NCBI GenBank assembly: GCA_902729315.2
Contig: LR746270.1
Coordinates: forward strand, 794,501 to 858,500
Direction: 5' to 3'
DNA length: 64,000 bases
Origin: Spirodela intermedia
Lineage: Eukaryota > Streptophyta > Magnoliopsida > Alismatales > Araceae
The translations under genes and the position numbers were made by a program. This document shows, piece after piece, positions 45,235-56,785 of the stretch. A model generated the notes under the pieces. The model worked only from the letters and a program-made list of their open reading frames with translations. It was not told where the DNA came from and searched no databases. Every line of letters starts with the position of its first letter. The first letter of the stretch is position 1.

Positions 45235-46953
45235 TCAACTATCACCCGATGGAGGATCAGAATCAGGGGAGCTAGCTTCGGTGGGCACTGCACTGTGAGA
45301 GCCACAACAGCCGCCCGACGGGATGTTGATCCCAGCAAAGCCGGCCATGGCGGCCGCCGCCCCGAGGAAACCCGTCAGATGAGGAGGATCGCCTCTCAGG
45401 GTGTCCACGACAGCAGCCATGGGGACCTGAATCGTGAGGCCTGCAGTGGCCACCGTCGTCGATGTGAGGAGAACTGCCTTCGCCCACAGGTAGTCACTAA
45501 GAACATTGTCCAACAGGCCTGAGGAGAACCAGTAACAAGGATAGGATTAGAAAAATCTATCATCCCATGGATGCTATGATTCATGAACAGGGGCCGTATG
45601 ATTCTCCCATCCATGCTACGATTCATGAACAGGACCATATTCCTGAAGACTTTTACTGGGCAAGTGAATAAAAATATCTCCTCTTAGTATTTATATGTGA
45701 TTCTGCTGTTCTATCAGAGCCTTCCCTCACAGGGGCAGTCTCAGAGAATGCTGTCCAACGGCCCTGAGGAGGAGGATTAATTATCCAGTTTAAATTGTCT
45801 CAGAATTCATAATTCGGATGCAGATAAAAAAAAAAACTATGGTTATAGGAGTTATCTTTTCCTCCACGGCAGCATGAAACCAGAGAAAAAATAATACTTG
45901 ATACGGACCTTTGCCGATGATGAGACCCAGCTGGTTCCAGCTGAGCTTACGGAAGGACTCCAGCTCTGTGAATTCCAAAACCAGGGCGGCAGGAAGGAAG
46001 ATGCAAAGATTGAACAGCCCCAGGTAACCTAGGAAGTGGGCCATGCTAGCCCGACCTTCGCCCTTTTCCTCATCAGGAAGCCTCTTGCGAATCAGAGTAA
46101 TGTAGACCGAATAGAGCAGCGCAGAGATGAGAGCCAGGGCATCTCCAAGGAGAGGGCTCTCGGAGGCCACCGCCCTCGCTCCTGCCTCTGTGTCGCCCAG
46201 GCTCACCATCACAGTCCCTCCCATGCAGAGAAGAACACCCGCCAGCTTCACCCAGGTGAATGCCTCGCCCAAGAACACCAAGGACACCAGGAAGGTGAAG
46301 AGACTGGAAGAGCTGCTCAAGATGGTGTTTGACTGCAGAAAATTTAGAGGGGATGCAGCAGAAATCAGCTTGGCTATGAGATTGAAACTCGGATAGGAGG
46401 TGGTGGAAGGGGAGGAGGAGCTCACCGTGACAGTGGTATACTTTAGAGAGAGGTTGAAGCACAGCTGAGCACCGAACCAGAAGGGACAGATCAAGAGGCT
46501 GACCCTGGCCACCCGAGTGCGATTCCACCGCCCTTTCTCATCAGCTCCGTCAGTGGCGATTGCCCCCGGATGGGTTGATTCGCTTGCCAGACCTTCTGCA
46601 GGCTCTTCCTCTTCATGGTGGCTCGCTGCGGCAGATGCAGGCTTCTCCTCCTGAGGATGGCTCCTCGGCAGGAGGTTTACGCACTCTAAATCCCCCGACT
46701 GTGGCGCCGAGTTCTTGTTCTTGATCTTGTCGTTGCCAGGAAGCCTCGTTCCTTCAACATGATCCTCGACGAACCTCGTGATTTCCGCTAATGGAATGTA
46801 GATGATGAAGAGGGTATTGCAGATGTATGTGATCAGGAAAGGAGAGACGCCCCCGTCGACGACCGACTGGACGATGTAGCTGGCGGCGATCCATATGGCG
46901 GCGACTGCAACGATGTAGACCAAACCCAAGGACCATCTCCAGGCGCCGTCCAT
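45235..46953 (-). CDS. EamA/DMT-type membrane transporter (SLC35F/THI74-like)
   Basis: Three minus-strand exons, 46953-46426, 46332-45909 and 45518-45235 (TGA), give 411 aa. Around ten hydrophobic segments are visible, e.g. SLGLVYIVAVAAIWIAASY, LITYICNTLFIIYI, LFTFLVSLVFLGEAF, LAGVLLCMGGTVMVSLGD, LFNLCIFLPAALVL and LLTSTTVATAGLTIQVPMA. The pattern fits the DMT superfamily, solute carrier 35F5/yeast YML018C and THI74-like group. Conserved blocks are FNLSLKYTTVT/SNTILSSSSSLFTF and KG/LLDNVLSDYLWAKAVLLT. A charged loop (residues about 75-145) separates the first helices. Substrate unknown; the name 'thiamine-repressible' comes from yeast regulation, not proven transport. Intron 1 (46425-46333, 93 bp) has no stop and is in frame, so it can be mistaken for coding sequence. 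Confidence 0.9.
45567..45640. repeat. Short direct repeats in transporter intron 2
   Basis: ATGCTATGATTCATGAACAGG near 45570 recurs as ATGCTACGATTCATGAACAGG near 45613, about 43 bp apart. A further degenerate copy of the exon 3 acceptor region (TGTCC AACGGCCCTGAGGAG) lies near 45747-45770. Confidence 0.8.
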
Positions 46954-48225
46954 CTTGCTCTCGGCTTCATAGATTTCCTGTTCAAGGGCCTTCCATCCGT
47001 GTTATTGATTCTGGAAGAGTTAGGAGGGATGAGCTACCTGCAACAGTACCAAATTTTGGGGATGAGATTCTGATGGCGTCCATCCCGAACCCTAAGATGA
47101 TGAAGAAGATGAGTTTCCTCCTTCAGACATCTCCGCAGGGTGACAGGGAAGGAGAAAGACGACAACGGCGTCTGCGATGGATTCTAGGGAAATCAATCCT
47201 AGATCTGGAATACCCTAGGTTTTTCGCCGGAGGAGGAAGACGATGGTGAAGCAAAATCACATTATGAGAGTATGTACCTGAGGACGAAGGCAGATCAGTC
47301 CGGTTCCTTGTTCACCCGAACGGCCGCGAAGGAGGATGATGCGCAGAGGGAAGATCTTCGCCGCCGGCAGTGGCCTGTTCCTCGGCGAACACTGCTCCGT
47401 CCACTCCACCGTCGGTCTAAACTCCACTGCGTCAACGACATATGAAGATCACTGGAAGCTCCCGGGGAGATTTGACGATCCGACGGAAGAAGAAGAGGAC
47501 GAGCTCTCGAGGAACCTTCGAGAAAACGCGGAAACCCGCCTGCGACGCCACCAACGATTGCTCCGCCTGGAATTCATCGTCATCTTCAATCTGCGCGCGT
47601 CGACCTCCGATTTCTCTCACAAGATGATCGCCAGATAGTGCGTAGGATCATTGCCATTGTTGCTGAGCTACAGCCCATCGAAGACGAAGTGATCCGAGGG
47701 GGAAGGCAAGGTGCCGGATGCAGATCAAACCTGCCAAAATTGCCAGCATAGTTCCCGCATCCGATCTAACCTTCCTTTCATGTGATTCTATGAACTACAG
47801 ATCGACGCCATGACCTCGGATCTTCCGCAAGAGCCTGATCAAACAAACTGCTACACTTGTAGACAGGCCAATGCGACACATGACTGCCTTGGATCTAACA
47901 GCTCCGCTGATTCACCAAGTGTTTAAGCGCAAGAACTGACGATCCCAGGGATGGAAACGGAAGAACGGAAGCAAACAATTTTGACAACCCCTGCGAAATC
48001 ATCCAATTATTGACATTTCTTTCGGTTAGGAACCCGAAGAACGCGCAGGAACTGGCTCATGGCCCGCACCGTCTTGGCGAAGCAGCGGTGCGAAAGAGGG
48101 AGAGAGAGGCGATAGAGAGCAGCCTCGGCAGGGGCCCAAGCATGGCCAGAAATCCAGTACGAATTTGCAGCTTCCGTCCAGCAAAAAGAGACGACGGAGA
48201 TCGGATTTCGACTCTCGGAGCTCGC
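46954..48225. other. Transporter 5' flank and RING-ligase 3' flank
   Basis: 46954-47340 probably holds the transporter's 5' UTR and promoter. The stretch 47340-48225 contains several short frames (e.g. 47336-47638) without family resemblance. The last part is the 3' UTR of the RING ligase, whose stop is at 48226-48228. Confidence 0.5.
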
Positions 48226-49910
48226 CTATGTGATCCCCGACTTGCAGATCGGGCACGTCGTCCTCCTCCGGAGCCACTGGTCGATACACTGCGATTGCCA
48301 GAAGACGGATCAGACATCCAACCAAATCCCAGATAAACAGAACTTCTCTTCGATCTACGAGGAAGGAGCAGGGAGAAGTTCGTCTACATCTTTGTGGAAT
48401 TTATGCAAGCACGGCAGATGGCGGATGGTGTCCCCAACTGAGGGCGTCTCCAGGCAGATGGCGCACGGTTCTTCAACATTTTCAGTCTGAAGGTGAGAGA
48501 AAGCAGCAATGTTTCATCACTGGTGGGATCATCACGGAGAAGAAGATCGATCAGTCAGACTCATAGATCTCTACCTGGATCACCGATTCGGGCAAGCTGC
48601 TGATTTGCTGGAGAGAAGCGCCGACATGCCGATGGTTGTCATCATCGAGGGCCAGCAACAGCTCGTAGTCATTTCTACGAGCAGATTCAAACGAAAAAAC
48701 ACGAGTTCTTCATCAATACCCGACAAATGGCATCGAAAATCTCAAATTTATGAAAAATTAAAGACTCCGGTGATGATGGTGGCCAGGAATCGCCGGGCTT
48801 TCACCATATGATTAACTTGGCCCATCAAATAAACCAGACTTACGCGTTGAAATCCCGCTGAGCATGAAGAATATCGCCCCTGGGATCATTACCGATGTTG
48901 AACGCTACTTCTAATGCTTCCAAGAAATTAATCCTCTGCAGATCACATTAAAACGAATTTCATTGCAAGGATCAGAAATTAGCTCTCATGATTTTTATTA
49001 TTAATATTATTATTCAACAGCATGAAAATGACCAGCGAAAACCAAAAATAATTAAAGTCAACACAATCACAAACAGGCAAACGAAAAGAGAACGTCGCTT
49101 AGAAGTTGACCCCACAAAAAACAATCAAGAGGACTCTAGCCTGACCCATAGAGCTTCTCTTGAATGGACATGGCCGTCACATCCAGCAACCCCAACAAAT
49201 AAAAAAATAAAATCGATCACAGCTCGACACTGGTTCCACTTCATAAGTAAAACACTAGACCCAGGCCTGAGCTTTGAGACTGAAAAGATGATGGCAAAAC
49301 GAAAAAATCTTCAGCAGTTTGCAGCACCATAGAACATTGAACACCATTGAAACAGGGCACACAATCTTGACCATCATCATACCATATAACGTAAACTTAG
49401 ATGGAGGTGATGATGTGAGAAGTACATGGGCACATGAATACCATCAAAGTTCAGGATTTCTACCAACCTATGATATGATTAAAACCTGGGTGCATACCGT
49501 ATCACGATAGTAAGAAATAGAGAAAGACAAACTAGTAACTTTCCAACGGCATGTGGGCAGATAGCAGTACCGTCTCTAGATCCATCCCGCGTCTCATGTT
49601 TCTCCGCAACTGAGCCATTCTTGCGGATGAGGCGATCCGGGGATGGTTGGTGGAATTTACTGTAGATTCCTGGGAGGGCCGCCTTGGATATTGTCTATAC
49701 AAATGTGCAATGGATGGGCCCCTCTGTAAAAAAACGCAGTCAAATAAAATCCGAGGGTCCCTTGATGAATAAAAGCAGAGCTTTCAGAAGAGAAAATGGA
49801 GTGCCAATAATGTAATCAAAATACCACTAAACTCGAAAAAAATAACAAAGTTCGCAGAAGATGTAAATCCAATTCAAATTTTATATTGATTAAGCTGACA
49901 TTATGGAAAG

Positions 49911-49961
<51 letters not shown>

Positions 49962-52900
49962 GTATATATATATTATATATAAACATACATATATCTGAAC
50001 TATATGATCGCTTCCTCACACTGTTTTAATGAGAAGGTAGCTGCTTTTTTGGTCCAATAAATCTTCACAGGTGCACAAATCTTGATTGTGATCTGCATAT
50101 TTCGCTTGAAATTGAACTCCAAATTGCAGCCTAGTGCTTTTATCAATATGAGTATACCATGATCATTGGAAATGCAGAAGAGTTGACATTAAAGCGTTAT
50201 TGGCATCATTTGCGGTAGACATAGCATCGCAACCTAAAGAGATCAAAGTTTGCACATAAATGGCAATAGTCTTGACGTTAAAGTGGAAGAAAACGATTAA
50301 CTGATACGGGTTCTAATATCTTGATATATTCAAAACATGAACTTGTAATGAACAGCGGCAAGGCATTTTAAGGATACTTAATTAAATCTACCTTATGTTG
50401 GATAAGCATTTTGAAACCTGGTTTATAAGATCACTTACACGCTGTGATTGACTGCGGCTTCGAATGAGAGAGGCACGCCGAGCATCCTCTTCTTGCTGCA
50501 GTGACCATGGTATACTAGCATCAATCTGCATGAGAACAAGGGTTCCAGTCAGAGATATTTTGCGCCCCTGCAACTAAACAATTCCTAGAATGGACTGTGA
50601 GAATAGTCCCAACAAACATATCAACGAACTACCATCACATGAGTTAACTCAAAGGAAGAGAACAAAGTTCCTGAGAGAAGGAAACCTAACCTCGTCTGGA
50701 TCCTCAAAACCGGACGATTCGTTGAAAAACTGCTCTTGTAGTTGACGAGCTAGCATTTCATCAGATACAACTTGCTGAGCCCTTGCATCTGACTCAGAAT
50801 TTATGCAGCTTTCAGTGTGGTCGGTGATACTTCTTGATACTGGGGAAGGCAGTTCATCAACATCTATGATTGTTTCTAGGGTAGCACCGTGGTTATCTAA
50901 ATTTTGACCCCCTTCTGAGTTACCATTTGAAAGGTTCCATGATGATTGTCGATGAGATACTTTCTGTTCAGTAAATCCTGAACTAGAACATTCACCAAGA
51001 TAAGAATGATTAGAGCTGGGTTTCCTTTTTCCTCTCGAGGGTCTTCGTGTGGGAAAATGGCTTTTGCGGTCAGAATTAAGCTCAACCGTAGCTTCAGATG
51101 GTCCTGGAAGCAGGCTCACATCGGATTCACGAGGAAAAGAAGATGAAGCAGCTGCTTTCAAAGAATCAACACCATGACACGGGTGCCTTGCATTCACATA
51201 TCTTCTATCTTCGGATACGTGTTCCTGGTGCTGATCTAATGAGTGAAAAGAATGATTCCTCTTTTGTGGTGAAATTGAGGCTTCTGGAGCTATGAGTTGG
51301 GTAAGCTCCCTTGTATGGTTGGGTGTGCTTCTCCAACTAATATTGTCACTAGGACAGCAGTCGGAGGTTGATTTTGCATTAACAGCTCTCTCCTTAGCAG
51401 GCAGTAACAGTTCCCTTAAAAATGATAGCATGAGATCAACAAAATCTACACTCCAAGATAGGCATTAAAGAAAATATTAAAAACATTTATGATTTTACAG
51501 AGCACCCCTTGTCTGTGAAATGAGAGCACAAAATAGCAAGACCAATCTTGGAGACAAGCATCACTGCCCACGATTCACTATCATCAATGGGTATCAATGT
51601 TACACGATTTTCCCCATCAGGAATGTCTGCCACTCGGGATGGGAATCTGCAGCCAGCATGGGATCAGATACGCGGATCCTTCAGGCCTTTGAGAATTTGA
51701 ATGGTGAATGTTACCACATACGCTATCAGATCAGCTGGATATTCGGTATGGGTGATTCCTGACCTTTAAAAAAATAGGCTTCTCTCCAACGATTTTAAAT
51801 GCTCCCTGTCCTTATTCAAAGTTCTGCCCTGCTGAAACTAAACACTCTGCATTCACCATTACCTATTCACAATGATGCTCAGCACTTAGGGAACCTTTTA
51901 CACAGGGCTCCAAAGAGGACCAGGGATTCTAGAATACCATTGACAAAAAAGGACAACTTTGACGTTTCAGGAAAATCCATTGAGATCAGCATGCTTCAGT
52001 ATACATCCCTAACTATTCAAGGACATAATTCTCGTTATCTGTACTGACGGTCACAGATAGTTCAGTGATAAGAATGACGTCTGATTGTAAAAAAATTCAC
52101 CGTTCACTCATAATTCCTATAAAAACTTTCCCTTCTTTTGTTCTATTAGAGCTGAAGGCAAACATAAGCCCAGGCATACTCAAGACCATTTCATTAAAGT
52201 TCTCTTGGATAATAATGATGAAAAGCATTCACCATACCAATCCGACAACTCAGGTTGCAGGCACATAGCCATTGGTTAGAGATGATTTTCATTCAGCTTC
52301 ATTGAGAGGGGAGCGTGGGGTGGACAACAAACTCAAAGGCCATTCATCCTCCCAGACAGATGTTCTACCAGTGTCCAGAAAGTCATGGACAAGGCTTCTG
52401 GAATGTATGCAGGTGCTCTCAGCTCTCCATAACTTCAAAATCTGAGCTAAGGATTTACTAGATCATAAAAGGACAGTACTTTGGACGAGATTCATGGTCC
52501 TGCTTTAACAACATTTGAGGATGAACTGATAAGACAATGATTCAGTAAGTCATTGTAGTAAAGGATGTGACAGCGAAAATTGGAGATAAATATAGCTCCT
52601 ACATTTTTCTGTTCAATTTAGTGGTAGAAGAGACCGATTGACAAAGGTGATCCCACACAACCTTATCGGTTGGGTAACAAGGCCTTCACGGAACCAAATA
52701 AAGTTGTTTCTGGTTTTAATGGAAAGAATGGTCAGCGAGTAATGAAGTTTCTAAAAAAATATTTTTTATATACTTAAATTTGAGAAATATTTTAATTTCA
52801 ACAATCGAAAAAGGTTAAAATCAAAGGCATATCGCCAAACAGTATAATGGAATAGTTTTTACACGAAAATAACATTAAAAGGAAAAGTTTGACATGGATG

Positions 52901-54028
52901 ATTTTTTCAAGAGTATAATTGTTAATTGTACTAATTGTCAGACAAGACATCACCATGGATACATGGATATAGAAAAAATTCCTACCTGCTTGGCACAAAG
53001 CTGGATTTAGCATCTTGATAATTTGCCTGTAAGTTTTTTTCCTCTTTCGCGTGATCTGCTTGTCTGAGTTCATAATCAGGACTGAGGCCATGTCGTTGGC
53101 GTGATGACAATCCGTCTAAAATTTCCTGGGAGTTAACTTTTCCGATTCGTTCATTCTTCCCAGATGCAAGATTAGTGGTCTTTGCTATATTTATAGGAGA
53201 TATACACCCATTGCGTACGAGCCTTTTCTGCCCAAAATTCTTCTGACGAATACTAAGTTGGTGAGATTCAGTAGATGCCTTTTCGCTCCTACATCTAGTG
53301 GGATCATTTGAGAAGTATAATCCTTTCCCTTTCTCAGGGCGACTTCTTCCCGCCAGAGATGAGTTTGATTCTTCGTGAACTGAAGAAAGACACTCCTTTT
53401 TGCCATTGCTGGAAGAGATGGAACCGTCGTGCACCAATCTCTGAGGCTGTGATGTAGCATTTTCAGTTATAGTTCGCGAATCATTCATCAAAGAGAGTAC
53501 ATTTCGAGATTCACTGCCCCAATCCATAGAACAATGTGCTGACTTTGCACTAGCTGCAGCAATTCCAGCTATTCCTTTTGTTCCAAGGTTATCTTCAGAC
53601 AATTCCAGGGAATCCACATTCCCATACTGTGTCGCCATTGTAGACCCACTTGGAGATGATAGAACACCAATCGAACTAATATGATTGCTCTGGCCTTCAC
53701 CATGAAAATCATGTGCCATCCTCCTCCGAGCGCTCCTACATCTAGTGGGATGGGAAATACCAGAAGGAAACTTCTTGTCGGTGTAATAGAGCTCAGCATC
53801 ACACGGACTGGAGATTAAAGAAGCTAGCCTTCCCTGTCTGAATAGGCTTGCATTATCGATTCCGTTAGAGGAGTTGGCGCCTTCAGCCCGGAGGCTGAGA
53901 TTTCTACCATTGAAATAAGATGCTCCTCTTGCAACTTTTTCAGCACCATCCTCTTCTGCCCACGTAATTGTCAGTCTTTCAGGGGTATCTGGGACTTCCG
54001 ATGCGAGATCCATCTCCATGGCATCCAT
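48226..54028 (-). CDS. RING-H2 E3 ubiquitin-protein ligase, large plant type
   Basis: Eight minus-strand exons in agreeing phase: 54028-52986, 51414-50691, 50525-50439, 49723-49571, 48935-48844, 48674-48575, 48486-48388 and 48288-48226 (TAG). The product is 786 aa. A C3H2C3 RING sits at the extreme C-terminus, residues 741-781: C741AIC744, C759LH761KFH764, C767 and C778PIC781, ending KSGIT. Before it are [14 protein letters not shown] and the helical [14 protein letters not shown]-type stretch (exon 5). The long N-terminal part is Ser-rich and probably disordered, beginning [19 protein letters not shown]; a conserved patch [17 protein letters not shown] lies near the end of exon 2. It should recruit a UBC enzyme and ubiquitinate unknown substrates. 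The layout resembles RLIM/MBR-like ligases; the name is by architecture only. The first two exons were separated by a 1.57-kb intron. Confidence 0.92.
49912..49959. repeat. (CT)n microsatellite with flanking TA-rich tract
   Basis: About 22 CT units followed by a TATATATATTATATATA stretch, inside the intron between exons 3 and 4 of the RING ligase gene. Confidence 0.93.
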
Positions 54029-55540
54029 ATGCTAAATACAACAATCGAGGATTTCGTCTTAATCAAAACGGTATTAAAACCCAAGAAAGAATAGCCGGTT
54101 TACTCAATCTCTGCAACCCAGACAAGACGGAAAAAAGTGAAGGACTTGCCTATTTGAACGACATTAAAGTTCTAACTTCTCAAGAAATTGAAGATTTCAC
54201 CTTTCTTTAAAGAAACTCATGAAGACTCACGAACCATCCCGGCCGAGGAACGAGATTCAGACTAAACCGGGAAATAGATGGGCAGCGAAATGAGCAATAC
54301 AACAAGAAAAGTTTTAATACAATTTGGAACATCGAGACGTTGCCTAGTCCATGAATTCAATAAGGTAAAAAACTTCACGGATGCCGCCTGGCACGGCATA
54401 GTGTTAATAGTTTGAACGGTTTGATCAAACCCTAGATAGCAACCGTCAGAAACGCGAGGGGGCAACCCGTCCCTAGGTAAACGGATCGCGGATCGGTACC
54501 TTCCCGATGCGGTTAGTTCCCAGGAGCCGCAAATCTTGAAGGAGCTTCGTGGTGGAGTCAACCGCAGATGCCGCGGAGGAGGAAGACTCCATGCATCGGG
54601 AGGGCGACGGCGAGGTGAAACCTGTTTCTGTCCTTACTTCGATCAGCTCCCCTTCCCCCCCTCGTCAACCATTCTGACCCATCGCGTCGGCATCGGTGAT
54701 AAGATAGCCTCCGACGGTCCCGATCTGATCTTCTTCTACCTCCCCGTGGGCCCCACGCCCTTCTTGGGTCCAAATCAGTACCGAGCCCGTGACGATAATG
54801 TCTCCAGCGAGGGCCCAGCCCATATTGGCCCACCTTCAAAGCCTTTCCCGTGTGCAGATTAACTTTTAATACGATCATTTATTTATTTATTTTATAAATA
54901 GGAATATTTAAATATTATAGTGGAGTAGTTTGGGCTCGATACTGGACTGATCTGAGCCAAATGGCATGGGTTCCGGCCTAGTTAGATGGGCCTCAGGAGA
55001 TTCATTATGTGGGGCCCAGGCCGACTCAGCACCCAATATGGAATTGAAGGCGCGGATCTAGGCCGGATCCGGAATCGCCAAAAGTGGAAATTTCGGTCAC
55101 TGGAATCGGTTCCACGTAACCTGTCACTATCCTTTCCGTACGCTGTCATTCCCATGGGGTGAGTGTCTCTAGGCATGTCCGCTGAACGTCCCCTTTTCCT
55201 GGCCGAAGTAGAATGCTTACGTGGTGGGCAGCTCATACGTGGCGAGTTTTCATACGTTAATTTGTACCGACCGATAGCAATCTTCCGCTAAGCTCTGCGG
55301 AAGAGAGGGGATACCGTCAGTCAGAGAGTCAACGGGGAGTCGCACGAATACCGAGAGGTTTCAAGGATAACGACAAGGGTATTTTAGGTATAATAGGTAG
55401 CTTCCTGCTCCTTGGTTCTAGCCGAAAAGGAAAAGGAGAGGAAGGAGGAAGGGAGGTAGAGGGAGAGCGCGTGCGAGAGAGAGGAGAAAGAGAGAGTGCT
55501 TCTCGATTCCCTTCGAAGCCCTAGGAAGGATTCCAACGTA
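54029..55540. promoter_or_regulatory. Divergent intergenic region between RING ligase and SANT gene
   Basis: Contains the 5' UTR and promoter of the RING ligase (minus; probably to about 54570) and the promoter of the SANT-domain gene (plus). GA-rich DNA at 55430-55500 lies just before the likely first exon of the latter. A TTTATAAATAGG near 54891 is TATA-like. No coding gene supported. Confidence 0.5.
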
Positions 55541-56766
55541 ATGCACGACCTACAGGGGATGCATTATCCAGGTACACTCTCGAGTTCGGATTTTGATGAT
55601 TTTTCATTAGATTAATCTGTCTGTGAATGCATCCAGCCGCTGCATTTACCATAACCGAAATGGTCGAAAATTGCATCCGCTCGATGATCATGGCTTTGAT
55701 TAAGGGAACTTTGACGTGCTTTTTGCATTCGACCTATCTGGTCGGAATCTTTGAAGTCATCGTCGCTGATCAGTATATTTCTATCTTGATTGATATAGAA
55801 ACGGAACCTTGCTGCTTCCTCGTGCTTGCCGATACTGTCGATAAAAGCCTCCGTTAGTACTGGTGGTATTGCTATTAGATTTTCTTTCGGCTCCACCGGA
55901 ATTGGGGACCGTAGCTAATTATTTGGAAATTGTTTTCGGGCTTTTCTAGTGTTTTACGCCTGAAGTTTGCCCCAGCAGGCGTTACCTGCAAAATGGGTGA
56001 ACCAAAAAAATGATAATCCTATGAGAAACTAAAGATGAAAGGGTACGTATACCGTCCCCGCTTTAACATTCATCTTATGATATTCAACTTAGAACTTGAA
56101 TTATTTTGGATCGTTTTTCCGGCATACATTTGAACGTAAATTATGGGTATAAAGTTCAACTCGTCATGTAGTTAAAGAGAATGATAACTCAACATGTTCA
56201 TGATTCTCTTAAATTCAATTTTTTTTTTTCATTTAGATATCAAATTGAAACAATTTCCCAGGAAAACGTGAATGATGAGGTTGGATTCTATCCAAAAATA
56301 TGGGAAAACCACGCTACGAGTTCCTCATCATTTCTTATCACTGAGATTAGCTGGAACTTACAAATAAATGAACAAATGTCCATCGCAACTTTAAGAAATG
56401 TAGTGTATGAATCATAATACTTTGACTAGGTCGAACCTCTGAGAAAGGTTGATTCTTGAACACAAATGGATATCGACAGGTTATATTATTTGACTTGACA
56501 TTATTCACAAGAAAAAATCAAGCACACAGATGCCATTGTAGGTTGAAAAAAAATCTTCAATCCATCCATTTTAGTCAATCTAACAGTTATTTTTCTGGCA
56601 GCTATTCTCGAAACCCATTACTGTATCGTTAGAATATTACATACTTTATCTCAACTCTGCATATTACATGGAATTTTCCCTTGCAGATTTGCTGTGGAGT
56701 TCTATGGCATCTATGGGTGTTGTTTCCTCACCTTTGCTGGACCTGTCATTAATTACGAGTCTCTAG
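55541..56766 (+). other. Possible spliced upstream ORF in the SANT gene 5' leader
   Basis: ATG at 55541 opens MHDLQGMHYP. With an intron from GTACAC (55572) to TTGCAG (56686), the frame continues to a TAG at 56764-56766, giving a 36-residue peptide that ends 19 nt before the main ATG at 56786. It is conditional on the 5' leader splicing this way. Confidence 0.4.
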
Positions 56767-56785
56767 AAATATTCTTGAAGACAAA

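Noticed and set aside
15850-46953. A thiamine gene cluster (THIM plus 'thiamine-repressible' THI74-like transporter)
   Set aside because: The genes are about 29 kb apart with unrelated genes between, and the transporter's name reflects yeast regulation, not known thiamine transport.
48010-48336. Separate small gene on the plus strand
   Set aside because: The interval is antisense to the last exon and 3' flank of the RING ligase, whose RING residues are unmistakable on the minus strand.
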